NCBI GenBank assembly: GCA_002077045.2 | Contig: KZ111150.1 | Coordinates: 420,648 to 484,647 of the forward strand | DNA length: 64,000 bases | From: Rachicladosporium sp. CCFEE 5018 | Lineage: Eukaryota > Ascomycota > Dothideomycetes > Cladosporiales > Cladosporiaceae | Direction: 5' to 3' | Notes under the pieces: model-generated | What the model was told of the DNA's origin: nothing | What the model saw: the letters and a program-made list of their open reading frames with translations, nothing else | Database searches by the model: none | Shown here: positions 33,162 to 43,991 of the stretch, one piece after another | Layout: each line of letters opens with the position of its first letter | Numbering within the stretch: position 1 is the first letter of the stretch | Position numbers and translations under genes: made by a program

Positions 33162-33686
33162 TCACCTCGTGGAGCTCGCGATGACGAGCAACTCGTAAGG
33201 AGCGATGCCAGGTGCCTCGATCAGCTCTATTGCAAGGTCCGTGGCGCACATAACCACCTCGCATTCAGGCCAGTCATTGCGATGTCCAAGCCAGATCACG
33301 CGCCCTAAGGTTCCTCCAGCCAGTGCCGTGCTTATGCACGACTTGACCAGATCAGGCATTCTCGGGTAGACAAATATGAGGGCAGCACAGGTGTCCACAG
33401 CAGGATGCACCGATCGAGTTGAGGGCACTCTCAGCACACGCTCCCGAGGCAGCGCGCTAACCTCGCACGTGGGAACCTCGACGCCGTACAAGTCGAGCTT
33501 CTTTGTCATGGCTGCTAACAAGAAGCTCTCGAGGCGGCCACTGCCGCATCCGATCGAGAGGCACACGGAGGGGTGTGAGGGTAGCCGGTCTACCAGTGTA
33601 TCGATCAGAGGCTTCGAGAGGCTGGCGCAGCAGTCCGAGAGTTGGCGTGGCTCACCAGTGAGAGCAATCTTATCAGACATGCTCAT
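33162..33686 (-). CDS. Hypothetical protein with methyltransferase-like motif
   Basis: Single exon, 174 residues, from MSMSDKIAL. The segment VCLSIGCGSGRLESFLL matches motif I of the S-adenosylmethionine-binding Rossmann fold, followed about 10 residues later by LDLYGVEV, whose Glu suits the ribose-binding position. Later strands (AALIFVYPRMPDLV, LGRVIWLGHRNDW) fit the same fold. It is shorter than most methyltransferases and has no visible catalytic signature, so it may be a truncated or degenerate member. The substrate is unknown. It stands alone, with more than 1.4 kb of non-coding DNA on each side. Confidence 0.7.
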   Translation of the reverse strand: MSMSDKIALTGEPRQLSDCCASLSKPLIDTLVDRLPSHPSVCLSIGCGSGRLESFLLAAMTKKLDLYGVEVPTCEVSALPRERVLRVPSTRSVHPAVDTCAALIFVYPRMPDLVKSCISTALAGGTLGRVIWLGHRNDWPECEVVMCATDLAIELIEAPGIAPYELLVIASSTR

Positions 33687-35161
33687 TTGTCGTAATGAAG
33701 GTGTTCCAACGTTGTGGATCGGGACCGCCTTCGTGCGATCCGGGAGTCTTGATTGCAGCGTGTTGGAGTGCCATCAATGACATCCTATACGTGTCAGCTT
33801 CACATTGAATCGCCTCTCACATGTATTCCAGTTGTGCCTGAGGTGGCAAGGTGCTCATCGGAACAGAACAAAAAAAGATGTGAGGTCAAGGAGAGACCGA
33901 GATCGGCACGTGAACGCCTCAAGGCTGTGTCAACTTATGTGGGCCCTCGGGAAGAGCCTCATCGTGCTTGCCGACGCCAAGAGGATTTCAACATCTTCAC
34001 CTTGAACTCGATCAACGATGCCATTGACAATCCTACAACGTGCGAGATAAGCGCTCGAGCGTCGTCGCAGCAGGCGCTCGTACGACATGCTTGTTATACC
34101 TCTCCCCGTTGAGTACGCCAACGACGGACCATTGAGACACAGCATCCCGGCAGCACCGACGATATGCAAGCTGATTCGTCTTGCGCGACGACCTTCCCGC
34201 GTTTAGTGCCCGTCGTGGCCACGCACGACATCCAGTGGACACGACTTCGCCCATCTTCACGAAAGATCACGCGTCACCAGCAGCCAGCCGGATCACATGG
34301 CATCTCTGATCAGCCGTTTCCCAGAACGGTCGATGCACCGACAGAGTGGAAAACCCTGGCGAGGTGGCTGCCGTTCAAGGAAGTCAAGGTAACTTTCCAG
34401 AACGCAGATCCACATGCAGTCAGAGTGGCCACAAAGCAGGCCAGATGGTGCTTCTGAAACACTTGATGCAGATGTACAGGCGATTTGCAGTGCATAGTGT
34501 CTCAAGGTACGCATGTATAGGTGAGTCACAAGCATGATGCACATGATATGTGCCCACGCTTGTGCCGAGCGTGCGCGGAGAGAGACTTGCCGACGGTGCC
34601 TTTGCAGCTGTCGAGAACTCCACCAAAAGCGAATCTGTCGTACAACAAAGCCACGCGCACGGGTACCATACGGGTAATCGCAATAGGCGCTGCGTCGCAA
34701 TGCCATTTCGATCTGCTGCTGTGCGACGGATATGCTACCAAGAGATTTGATGATGCCGGCGAGCAGCGACCTCGAAGCTGACGAGATGGAGCTAGTTATG
34801 CACCTTCATGCAGCCTTCTGGGCTGTGCTCTGCAAGCAAAAACTAACGCGGTCTGCATGCAGTAGGGCACTCCGATATGGTGAGCGTGATATAAGCGTCC
34901 CTCCCCGCTTGCACACACTTCACACCTCCAACCCCGTCACGCCACCCTCCGCCCGCCTGCCCTTTCGACCTCTACTACTCTCTCTTTTCACCCCCAAGGG
35001 CACACAGGCTTCTCCATCGTTACGATCATACTTGTCAAATCAATCGTCGTTATTGCAACTATTGTCACTTCATTTTCCGCCGTCCATATCGCATCATCGC
35101 ATCGTATCGCATCGGCATAATCACATCGCTTCACTGCATACAACATCACAAAGCATACACC
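33687..35161. other. 1.5 kb spacer, promoter region of the 35162 gene
   Basis: No gene supported. The last 200 bases are pyrimidine-rich (CT-rich runs at 34976-35000) and contain a short run of ATCGC/ATCGT units at 35090-35130 close to the start codon of the next gene, as is common in fungal leaders. Confidence 0.5.
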
Positions 35162-36196
35162 ATGCCTATGCAGTTGCTGCCCGCTTCGGCGGCAGCGTTC
35201 GCACCGCGGGCGGCGCCGAACATCGTGCTCAACACAAAGGCCGAGCCTTGGCTAACACAGACGCTCAAGCGCATCAACAAGATCAAGCGTCCTCTCAACA
35301 GCATACCACAACATGTGCGGTGCCTTACAGAGACGCTTGGTGGTGAAGCCGCTATCTGGTCGCTCACATCACTGATGCTGCCGAAAGCACCTGATGCTGA
35401 GCTGCGCAAAGATGAAAACCCTCTCATCGAGGCTCTCTTCAACTACCAGCTCCTTCATGTTGAGGCATACGTTGTGCACGTCGATATGGTCTCGCAACAC
35501 GAGGTCGCCTTCAAGCTTACAACCGACACCATCGACGCGCTCGTCGAGTACCACAAGGACATCTACTCGGTCGATGCCTCGGCGAACTCATACAGCTGGC
35601 CAGAGAAGGACACCCAGTTGAAGAAGATGCAAAGCGAGTTCCTGCAGGCTGCAAACCGCTTCGTCTTCCGCACTGGTGTACGCGCGCTTGAAGGTCTTGA
35701 GGAGGAGGGTGCTGGTGAGCTACTTGATGGTCGCGCGAGTGAGGTCAAGGACAAGATCTTGGGTCTCTTCCTCCCTCTACTCCCACCACCACCAAGGATC
35801 GTCGATGTCATCCACCCGGCTCCGCTTGTGCAGAACCAGTCCGCCATCACGGGAAACTGGTGGCAACCCACACAGTCGCTAGCGCCGCCGCACCCTTCCG
35901 CGGTGGACTCGTGGAGGGTTCTTCCTTCAACCCCTTCGCCTACGGCTACTACATGCAGTGACAGCGGATCGAACAGCATCTGGCCCGACTTCAGCCTTGG
36001 TAATGTTCAACTGCCATCGCCGACGCCGTCGTACAGTCAGCCAATACCGTACACGACCGCACCGGCGCAGTACTATAGCTCGCCCTTGTCAATGGCACCA
36101 CTGCCTGCCTTCCCAAGCTCGCTCCCGCAACATTGCGGCACCGACTTCGGCTTGGGCGGCTTCAACGACTTTGGATGGAACCAGAGTGTCTTTTAG
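35162..36196 (+). CDS. Conserved-looking hypothetical protein, 344 residues
   Basis: Single exon. Residues about 1-210 look folded and helical (WLTQTLKRINKIKRPL, LIEALFNYQLLHVEAYVVHVD, QSEFLQAANRFVFRTGVRALEG). The C-terminal 130 residues are Pro/Ser/Thr-rich and probably disordered, ending in FGLGGFNDFGWNQSVF. There is no signal peptide, membrane helix or motif I can name. The CT-rich leader and the absence of introns fit an expressed fungal gene. I do not recognise the family and propose no function. Confidence 0.7.
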   Translation: MPMQLLPASAAAFAPRAAPNIVLNTKAEPWLTQTLKRINKIKRPLNSIPQHVRCLTETLGGEAAIWSLTSLMLPKAPDAELRKDENPLIEALFNYQLLHVEAYVVHVDMVSQHEVAFKLTTDTIDALVEYHKDIYSVDASANSYSWPEKDTQLKKMQSEFLQAANRFVFRTGVRALEGLEEEGAGELLDGRASEVKDKILGLFLPLLPPPPRIVDVIHPAPLVQNQSAITGNWWQPTQSLAPPHPSAVDSWRVLPSTPSPTATTCSDSGSNSIWPDFSLGNVQLPSPTPSYSQPIPYTTAPAQYYSSPLSMAPLPAFPSSLPQHCGTDFGLGGFNDFGWNQSVF

Positions 36197-37766
36197 CCCC
36201 AGTACGCCACGATATAAACCTCGTGGTCTACTCGGCTTAACGCACCCTTCTCCTTATCTTCAAGTCGTTGAACGACAAGCACACTGCCGTCGGTGTTCTG
36301 GCCAAACCCGACAATCCCCGTCACGAAGTCTCGGACCACCTGATGCGCACAGGACCCGCGATAACGTGACACACGATGTACATATGACCTTGCGACGCGA
36401 CAATGATACCCGATGTTGACCATCTCCGGACACACGAGCTGGACCCAACATCATAACACTTTCCGGCATATATGGACGGCGCATCTCTTCTTGACAGTAC
36501 CTTGACTTTACAGCGCCTGCGTGCATCATTATTAGCGATTTTCTTGGAATGGCATCGGAGGAATACGCATCTCTGGGAGGACATGGGACTTTCGCGCATA
36601 CAAAGAGCGGACTCTACCGACCTCACGGTCACGGTTCGAATATCATCCAGCGATCTTCGGGCATTGGGAAAGGGGCGGTCATCTGCACTTCGAACTTTCA
36701 CCTGACGTTTACTGGACATTCGGGCAAGGTGCTCCCGTAGTATCGAGCTGCGACTGCAGTGCCGGACACTGCTTCACTTCTACCGCCTTTGCGAGACTGA
36801 ACGCGCCCGGAAGCCTGCCTAATGTACAGTGCTCCGCTAGCCGCAGCACTGCGCAGAAGGCATGGTGATGAAGGCACGCATCAGTCTCGCACGACGACTT
36901 GTCTCCGATAAGCAATCAATTCGGACTGGACTCGACATTTCGGCGACCAGCAAACACCTTCACAACAACACATGAGCCTGATGAGCGTCCGCGACGCTGG
37001 CTTCTAATACCACCCTCTCCCTCATCCACCAATCCGCCACCATCAACCCCACCGCACCGGGTACCTTTCGCACGACTCACCCCCGCGCTAGCCGCGGCGG
37101 ACCCGAGTTTCATCCCGCTAGTCGGGAGGAGGCAGACTCGGGCGTAGTCGCTGCGAAGGTATCTGAGGGCGTAACACGTTCACCGCGGAATCGGTGTTCA
37201 AACTAACGTCTGTGGGGTTCTGAATGGTGGCGGATCTGGAACAAGGCCATGGAGACGAGGTCTTTGCTGGCCTTCGTCGAGGCGGCTTTGGGAACGGGGA
37301 TAGGGGTCTCTTCGTAGCGTTCATCCCTGCTACGCTTCCCTTGATGGGGAGGGCTGCCTGGTGCTTGAGGCATCAGGGGCAAATGGGTGCTGGAGATATG
37401 TAGTCTTTTTCCTGCGCTGCTGGCGGCGTGGGTTTTGGTTAATTTAACTCAAAGCGTCTTTGCGACCACCACCTTTGTCCCCTCCTTCTCAACTAGATTG
37501 AATTTTAGCAGTGCAGTTGCGCTTCGTAGTGCATTGGTGTAGCATCCAAGACGCCGTGCAGCGGTTTGTGCCAAGCGATGATGCAAGTGTTTGGTGTTGA
37601 CAGGTGCGGGACCTCGATGATGTGAGGTGTAGGCTTCCCATTGTGAGGCAGGATATCTTTGTTATCTCAATTCATTTTCGAGCGTTCAGCGAACAACATA
37701 GCGTGCGCGCAGTCAGCCTGCACCAATGAAGTTTGCCGTCATGGTACTTGTATATCCGCAGCGAAG
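36197..37766. other. 1.6 kb spacer
   Basis: Between the 344-residue unknown and the Vid24-type gene, same strand. Short frames only, nothing recognised. Confidence 0.5.
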
Positions 37767-39843
37767 ATGCCGCCAGTGAACTCACCAATAGCGACCTCCC
37801 CACCTGTGAGTACATGTAGTCGCAACTGCTTCCTCCCAGCAAGCGCCCTCACTGAACCCTCATTCTTTGCAGCGCATACCGAGCCCCTACCCTTTCCATT
37901 CACAGGAGAGTCCTCCACTATCTTCATCTCCATACTGGACTTCCCAAGATACCCTGGTCCAGACCCACGATCCTCGCTACCAATACCCCATGCCCTCCTC
38001 CTCGCGTCGCACCTCCACGCCCCCACCGCCCCATCCCTCCGATCTCTCCCGCCGTGAACGTCTCCAGCGAGTTCTCGCACGCCTGAATCGCGCTCACGAG
38101 CCGCCCTCCGCGCCCTCGGCTTACGGCAATCGCACGCCTAGTCCGAATAGACAAGGCCTATATGACTGGGCGCCTGTGCCCTTATCTGGTGCTGCGGGCG
38201 CTAGCACTGAGGACCACGAGATGAGGAGAGCGGAGGAGGAGCTGTATAGAGAGCTGACGGGGGATGAGATGACGGAGGGGCAGCAGGATGCGGCCGAGAG
38301 AAGGCTGTGGCAGAGGCGGTTGATGGAGGAGCGGGCGAGGGAACGGAGGAGAAGAGTTGTGGCGAGGGAGTCAGGGAATGGGGAGAGTGGGCTAGGGCAG
38401 GGGGAGGGCAGCAGAACGGAGAGGATGCTGAGATATGTCATGCAGCGGGAGCGGAGCGGGGTGAGCGAGGAGGAGGAGAGGGCTAGAGGCGCGGGGTGGT
38501 GGAGACCTACACCTGGAGGATATGAGGGGAGTGAGCTCAGTACGCACGAGGGCAGTGGACAGGTCAGGCAGGAGAACTTTGCAGCTTTTCGGAGGGGGTA
38601 TCTGGCGGAGAATCTGCCTCCTCGATTGCCTAGGATCTCTACACCTGTTGTGTCGAGCTCGACAGGGGGCAAAGGGAAGAGCGAGCACGCGCTGCTGGAG
38701 AATGCTCTGGTTTATCTGAGCCGGCTGAGAGACTGTCAGACTTACGGTGAGGCTCTGGAGGCTGCAGTGGACAATAATCTGGCAACGAAAGAGTGGTGGG
38801 CAGATAAGCATGACGACTTTGTGGTCGACATCAATAGCATCGAACCTCTGGAGCCTTCACATTGGCTTCAGCCCGGTGCGATATTCGACGGGCATCAGCA
38901 TGCTTCGACCTCATCAACGGAGATCGCACATCGACCACCATCCGCAACGCATGTGGCTGTTGAGCAGATCAATCCGAATTACCGCCACTCCTCGACCTCT
39001 GACCCGACTGCTCGATCAAATCAGCCTCTACCCTTCGACGCTTCCCGACCATGGCTTAGCCACACGATTCCATCAGCGCCGAACCTCCGCCAAATGTCCA
39101 CAAAGTTCCTAGATCCATCGCACGACCACTGGCCTGTACGAGTGACGTTGCACTCAGTCGATTGGGAGTCTATGACCCTCCAAGGCACAATGGAAGCCTA
39201 CGATGTACCCCAACATCCAGCATCCCTGCTCGCAGCCCGGAATGCCTCTATGCATGCCCGCCCTCGAGCAGGAAAGAAACACGCACCCATCACCACCTTC
39301 CTGGAAGGCCACATTCTCGACCATCGAACGCACTCCTTTCTCACCCCGCCCCCAGATGAACACCGCTCGTATCGCGCCGGGCCCACAACGACGAACGCAT
39401 TCAACTCAACACCATATACTCTCCCTCCGAAAGAACCTCTGATCTTTCCTTCCGCAACACCAAACCTAGATGCCCAGAATTGGCTCGCCTTGCCTCCCTT
39501 TCGGACTCCACCCTCACTATTGAACACCTCATTCAGCCCGTCTGAAGCAATGGCGCGTACCCTACTCTCGCCCCGCAAAATCAATGCCCTCAGTAGAGAC
39601 TACGTCCACATGCGCTGGAAGGAGAGGTACTTCATTCACCCTAGGGATGGACCGAGTTGCTCCGACGAGGCGCTTGGGGATCGAGATCGAGGGCATGGGC
39701 TTACGATCAGTGGGTTCTACTATGTCAGTCTGAGGAGGAGTGATGGGAAGGTTGAGGGGCTGTATTTTGATCCGAGGAGTCGGCCTTATCAGGTTGTGAG
39801 ACTGCAAGGTAAGGGTAGGGGAGGGGTATGGGAGCTTGCTTGA
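37767..39843 (+). CDS. Vid24/Gid4-type protein (GID/CTLH ubiquitin ligase substrate receptor family)
   Basis: Exons 37767..37805 and 37873..39843 encode 669 residues. The short first exon (MPPVNSPIATSPP) is joined in frame through a 67-nt GT-AG intron. The N-terminal half is Arg/Glu-rich and probably helical or disordered. The C-terminal part resembles the Vid24 domain: WPVRVTLHSVDWESMTLQGT, FLEGHILDHRTHSFLTP, then MRWKERYFI, ISGFYYVSLRRSDGKVEGLYF and PYQVVRLQ. Gid4 recognises N-degrons of gluconeogenic enzymes for the GID E3 ligase when glucose returns. The long N-terminal extension differs from yeast Gid4, so this may be a separate receptor of the same fold. Substrate preference cannot be inferred. 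Confidence 0.8.
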
Positions 39844-40196
39844 AATAGGAGACATGAAGCGACAGGTAGTCAGACACAGCAGACGCACATACGTGTGCGC
39901 GCTGTGCGAACGAGCATTGCAGAGCACAACATGAAGTTAACGTCTTTCCATTCTTTGTCAAGACCAGCTCACCCTCGGCGAGAAACCAGCAAGCTGAGCT
40001 GCCGTTCACCGCCAAAGTGAAGCCAGCTAGCTCGTTTTCAGTGCATGAAGCGCTTCAGACACAGTCTACTGCTTTTCTGTGGTGTCTATCCCCCGTACCC
40101 GTCCAAGTGATGCATTACCGATACTGCAAATCAATGCTCTCAGTTGTCTGCCCCGTATGTCGATGCTGGTGAAGTGATGGTAGAGATCGACAGCGT
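39844..40196. other. Convergent spacer
   Basis: 3' ends of the Vid24-type and eS12 genes; nothing else seen. Confidence 0.5.
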
Positions 40197-40869
40197 CTAT
40201 TGCTCGGTCTGGAAGTAGTTGAGCAAGATGCTGCGTTCCTGCGACTCCTCTCCCCAGTCCTTGACCACCACGCAAGAGCAGTTGACGACTTTGCGGGCGT
40301 TGCCCTCGCGGTCGATTTGGCCTTGAGATACCTGTCAGTATCTTCCCCACATCCACCAACACAATTGTTATAACTCACAAAGCCCAGCCCACTCTCCCAG
40401 CTGCTTTCCATCGGGCACCTTGATCAACGGAATGCTATGCTCCCCACAAAGCGCCACAACAAGCTTCTTGTACGCCTCCTCCTCGCACGCCTCGTTCAGC
40501 ACACACATATGCGCCTGGCGGCGGTCCAGAGCCTTGGAGGCTTCGCGGAGACCGCGGGCGAGGCCGTCGTGGATAAGGGCGATCTTGAGGACGCCTTTGA
40601 GGGCATCGATCACGGACATGGAGCCCGATTTGCCGGTGTCGGCCGCGGGGACCTCGACTTCTTCTGCGGCGGCGACGCCATCGGTGGGAACCTCTTCTCC
40701 GTCCGACTGAGAGGAAAGGTATGTTAGTATGTGATGATGGGGTCGACCGAGTCTCGCACTCGTTCCGGGTCTTCCAATGCCGCTTGCAAGTCCTTCACGT
40801 GCCCTCCTTCCCGTGGCTCCCTCCCACCTCCATCCCCCTGTCCATCGGGTACAGCGGAAGACTCACCAT
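40197..40869 (-). CDS. RPS12: 40S ribosomal protein eS12
   Basis: Exons complement(40867..40869), complement(40379..40706) and complement(40197..40321) encode 151 residues, near the usual eS12 length. The first coding exon is the ATG alone, followed directly by GTGAGT; the second exon begins with SDGEEVPTDG. The core includes SVIDALKGVLKIALIHDGL, RRQAHMCVLNEACEE and KLVVALCGEHSIPLIKVPDG. Splicing then gives GLCQIDREGNARKVV and a C terminus ending in NYFQTEQ. All three pieces are needed to give the family sequence, which makes the unusual one-codon first exon secure. The product is part of the small ribosomal subunit. Confidence 0.95.
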
Positions 40870-41381
40870 CTTGAATGTATTTGCTGGTTCAAGGGGTCGA
40901 AGATCCTCGAAGGGGTATGTTGATAGAGCGGGATGGTGTGTAAAAGAGTGGATGGGTTGGATGAAGTGGTAGTACTTCGGTACCTGGCCCGTCAAATTTG
41001 TGCCTGCGAATCTTTGGGTGCGTGGTGCCAAGACCTGGAGACTCGGGGGCCGATGCGCACGTGACGTCGGTTTTTACGGTGGTCTCAATAGCTGGTGAGA
41101 CTCAAATCATCACTGCATTCAGGGCGGTAAGACTCAATGCTCCAGGCAATGCCACATATCGACGGGTATGAACACTATCTATCGCCACACTCAAACACGT
41201 CCCTCCGTGACGAGGTCAATTCCTCGAACGCCTCCCGTCTTCTCCACGCCAAAAGTCACCAGACTGCGCTACAATACAAATGAACAAGACGCCAGTCCGC
41301 TGAACGCTATCACTCGGCTCCTCCTTCTCACTCTTGACAGACTCTGCTCAGCATGGACATCCATATCTTCCCGTATGCTGC
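40870..41381. other. Spacer eS12 / TeaR-like
   Basis: Promoter of the eS12 gene and 3' region of the TeaR-like gene. No other feature seen. Confidence 0.5.
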
Positions 41382-43028
41382 TCACATAACGATGCAGCCC
41401 ATGCACCCCTTCTTCTCCTTCCCACTCTTCTCATCGACATCAAAGTCCGGTATCCTTGGCGTAGCATTATGCTTGACGGGCTTGTTCTCGAGTGCGCTGC
41501 CCCTGGGGCTCGGCAGATTGATCACCGGTGGCGTAGCGATCGTAGGTGTAATGCGATAGCCACCGCTAGTGCCAGGCCGTGTACTCCCAACTTCGCTCTT
41601 AACCGGGCTCGAGGGACTGCCAAGCTGCCAGCCATTACCAGTAGGTGTGCCGGGTGGAATGTTCTCCTTCGGCGGCACCTGAGGACGTGGCGAAGTCCGA
41701 GAAGGCTGGTCAAAGGTCTGCAGTTGAGGATCCAGCGTGTTCGAAGTGGGTTTGTGGCTGTCAAGCGGCTCGTCATTTAGCAGTCTGAAGTCCCGATCAT
41801 AAGCTGTGCCAGTCTTGCCGTCTTTCTCCCACTGCTCTTGCATCATCCGCTTGGCGTGAGTCGGTAGCATCTGCTCTTCAGGCGGCAGACGCGGGTCTGG
41901 CTTGTACATGGTCGCTAGCCAGGGTGCATCGCCCTCGGGTCTTTGGTGGCTCGTAGATGGACGAGGCTTTCCCGAGCTTGAGAGTGGGCGGATGCTCTGG
42001 CCGCTCGTTCGGATGGTCTTGGGTCCACCTGATGAAGGTGGCCGACCTGTGACGTGTGTATTCATGGAAGCCTTGCGAGCACCTGAAGTTGGCGTGTCCT
42101 TGTTCGGCATGCGTGCCTTGGGCGGCGAATGTGGTGTATTGTAGTCGTTCGACTGACGCATGTGTGAGCTCGTTGGGCGTGGTGGTGTACGCACTCCATC
42201 TCCATCGTCGAGTAAGACATGACTGCCGTTGCTTCCGCTCCGGGCCCTCCTGGCGTACTGTAGCTCGTCAAACTGACTGCTCCAAGCACCGCTCCCATTC
42301 CTGCTTCTCGTCAAAGGCGACTCGCGGTCCACCACTGTTGAAGGCACCGGCACCGGACTGAGCTTCGAGATCGGGATCCTCGACGTACTAGGTCGAAGCA
42401 TGTGCTGACGGTAAATTTGCTGCTCCGCTGCCACCTCTTCAGGCGTTCTTAGCTCCGCATCCATCGTTGGATCGAAGCCCTGCTCGTACTCTTCCTCATC
42501 GGCAGCATGTATAGTCGACACCCTCTTCCTCCGCATCTCATCCCTTCCTTCCTCCGCACCTCCCACCTCGTTCACCTGATCTCTACTTGCTGGCCTCCTT
42601 AGCCCAGTCCGACTGACCGACCGACTCGATCTCCCATTAGCTCCAGGCCCAGCACTACCTGACCTCCTCGGCTGTCGAACATGCATTCCCGCGTCCTCCA
42701 TCTCCTGTATCTCAATTTGCGCCAACTTGTCGCGATGTATCCACGCCGAGTCATCTCGAACCTCTTCCGGAGCCTTGACCTGTCGTAAAGTATGTGTGGA
42801 GCGCTTGCGGGGTGGGATCCCTTGATTTGACTGCACCGAAGGTCTCCGCTGTTGCGGATCCCGCTCCCCTTGCATGTTGGCGCCGCTGGGGCGGCGCTTG
42901 GGTACGTTGCCGTTGCTTCTAGTGTAGTCTTCGAAGCCTTCTGATGCCTGGACAGGGCTGAAGTCATCGGCATTGAAATCTGAATGCTGAACGGCATGGG
43001 TCCATTGCCCGGTGGTCGCGACTGCCAT
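41382..43028 (-). CDS. CaaX-box fungal protein, TeaR-like (cell-end marker receptor)
   Basis: Single exon, 548 residues. Most of the protein is Ser/Pro/Arg-rich and disordered. Conserved islands are RDDSAWIHRDKLAQIEIQEM near residue 90, AEEQQ-type RTPEEVAAEQQIYRQHML, and APWLATMYKPDPRLPPEEQ followed by LPTHAKRMMQEQWEKDGK. It ends in KKGCMGCIVM: a farnesyl-type CaaX box (CIVM) with another cysteine three residues upstream that could be palmitoylated, placing the protein on the plasma membrane. This layout is what I know of Aspergillus TeaR, the membrane receptor for the polarity marker TeaA, equivalent to fission-yeast Mod5. The name rests on architecture and the conserved islands from memory, so I treat it as probable. 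Confidence 0.7.
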   Translation of the reverse strand: MAVATTGQWTHAVQHSDFNADDFSPVQASEGFEDYTRSNGNVPKRRPSGANMQGERDPQQRRPSVQSNQGIPPRKRSTHTLRQVKAPEEVRDDSAWIHRDKLAQIEIQEMEDAGMHVRQPRRSGSAGPGANGRSSRSVSRTGLRRPASRDQVNEVGGAEEGRDEMRRKRVSTIHAADEEEYEQGFDPTMDAELRTPEEVAAEQQIYRQHMLRPSTSRIPISKLSPVPVPSTVVDRESPLTRSRNGSGAWSSQFDELQYARRARSGSNGSHVLLDDGDGVRTPPRPTSSHMRQSNDYNTPHSPPKARMPNKDTPTSGARKASMNTHVTGRPPSSGGPKTIRTSGQSIRPLSSSGKPRPSTSHQRPEGDAPWLATMYKPDPRLPPEEQMLPTHAKRMMQEQWEKDGKTGTAYDRDFRLLNDEPLDSHKPTSNTLDPQLQTFDQPSRTSPRPQVPPKENIPPGTPTGNGWQLGSPSSPVKSEVGSTRPGTSGGYRITPTIATPPVINLPSPRGSALENKPVKHNATPRIPDFDVDEKSGKEKKGCMGCIVM

Positions 43029-43991
43029 GGCGGTTGAATTGGTCGTGTTCGCTCTCCTAGTTCAATCGCGCTCGCGCTCCTAGTGCATCGAGAGCTTCAA
43101 TCGCTGGGATCGTCCCTAATGTACCACTATCTTGAATGGCGATATTGGTTTTCGTCGGAGCGTGTTACTCACGCCGCCGGATTGCGGAGTGCATGCATGA
43201 ACACATGCAGTAGCATGGGGTTATCTCGAATGAGAACAAGAATCTAGTACACGACAGATGTGGAGGCGATCGAGATGACTTGGGAAACACTGGGCGAACC
43301 GCGTTGGAACAGATCGTCAGCCGCCCCAAGAAATAGCACTCGCAGCGGTCATTTGGTGAGATAGATTGGCATGTTGCTAGCCAATTTATCTACGTCCCGA
43401 CACGGCATAGTGTGCCATTGCCGACGCGCTGTGCACATGTGCGTTTTCTACCTCCTGTCTCATATGAACGTGCCAGTCATCGACGTCGCACCGCGCCTTT
43501 CAATCATCGATGAAAGCCGGTGTTGCTTTACGATATGGCGAGCCGCAGGTCACAATTGGAACAGCTCATGTTGTGGCGTACTGCAAGAGGCGGAAAATGT
43601 CAATTGCTGCCACCACTTCATGGAAGAAACTCAACCCGTACGCTACTATCGCCATGGCTGTCGCACTGAGACGCCGGCTAGCTATGCCACAGAGCAGACA
43701 GCACTGAGTGACCCGGTATCAAGAATGAGACCTGCAAACGCTGGTTCCCGCGCTACGATGTCCTGGGCATGATGGATTTTTCCTAGCCGACGTGAGATGT
43801 GAGGTGAGGTCAAGTGATTGTACCTTCCTTCACTTCACTGCTGCTCTTGCAATGCGGTAGTCCCCGCAGACAGCCACTTCACAGTTTCGTGAGCCCTCAT
43901 GGCTGACTACTTCTCACAAACGAGCGAAATACCATCTCTATGGGTGATCATGCTCGCAATCCTATGATTGACCTTATCACGACCTTTGGCA
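43029..43991. other. Divergent spacer TeaR-like / RBR ligase
   Basis: Shared upstream region of two divergent genes. A short frame starting with ATG at about 43899 could be a leader exon of the ligase gene, but I found no convincing splice to it. Confidence 0.45.

Noticed and set aside
36610..36640. tRNA B-box-like string GGTTCGAAT
   Set aside because: The flanking sequence does not form a cloverleaf and no A box sits at the right distance.
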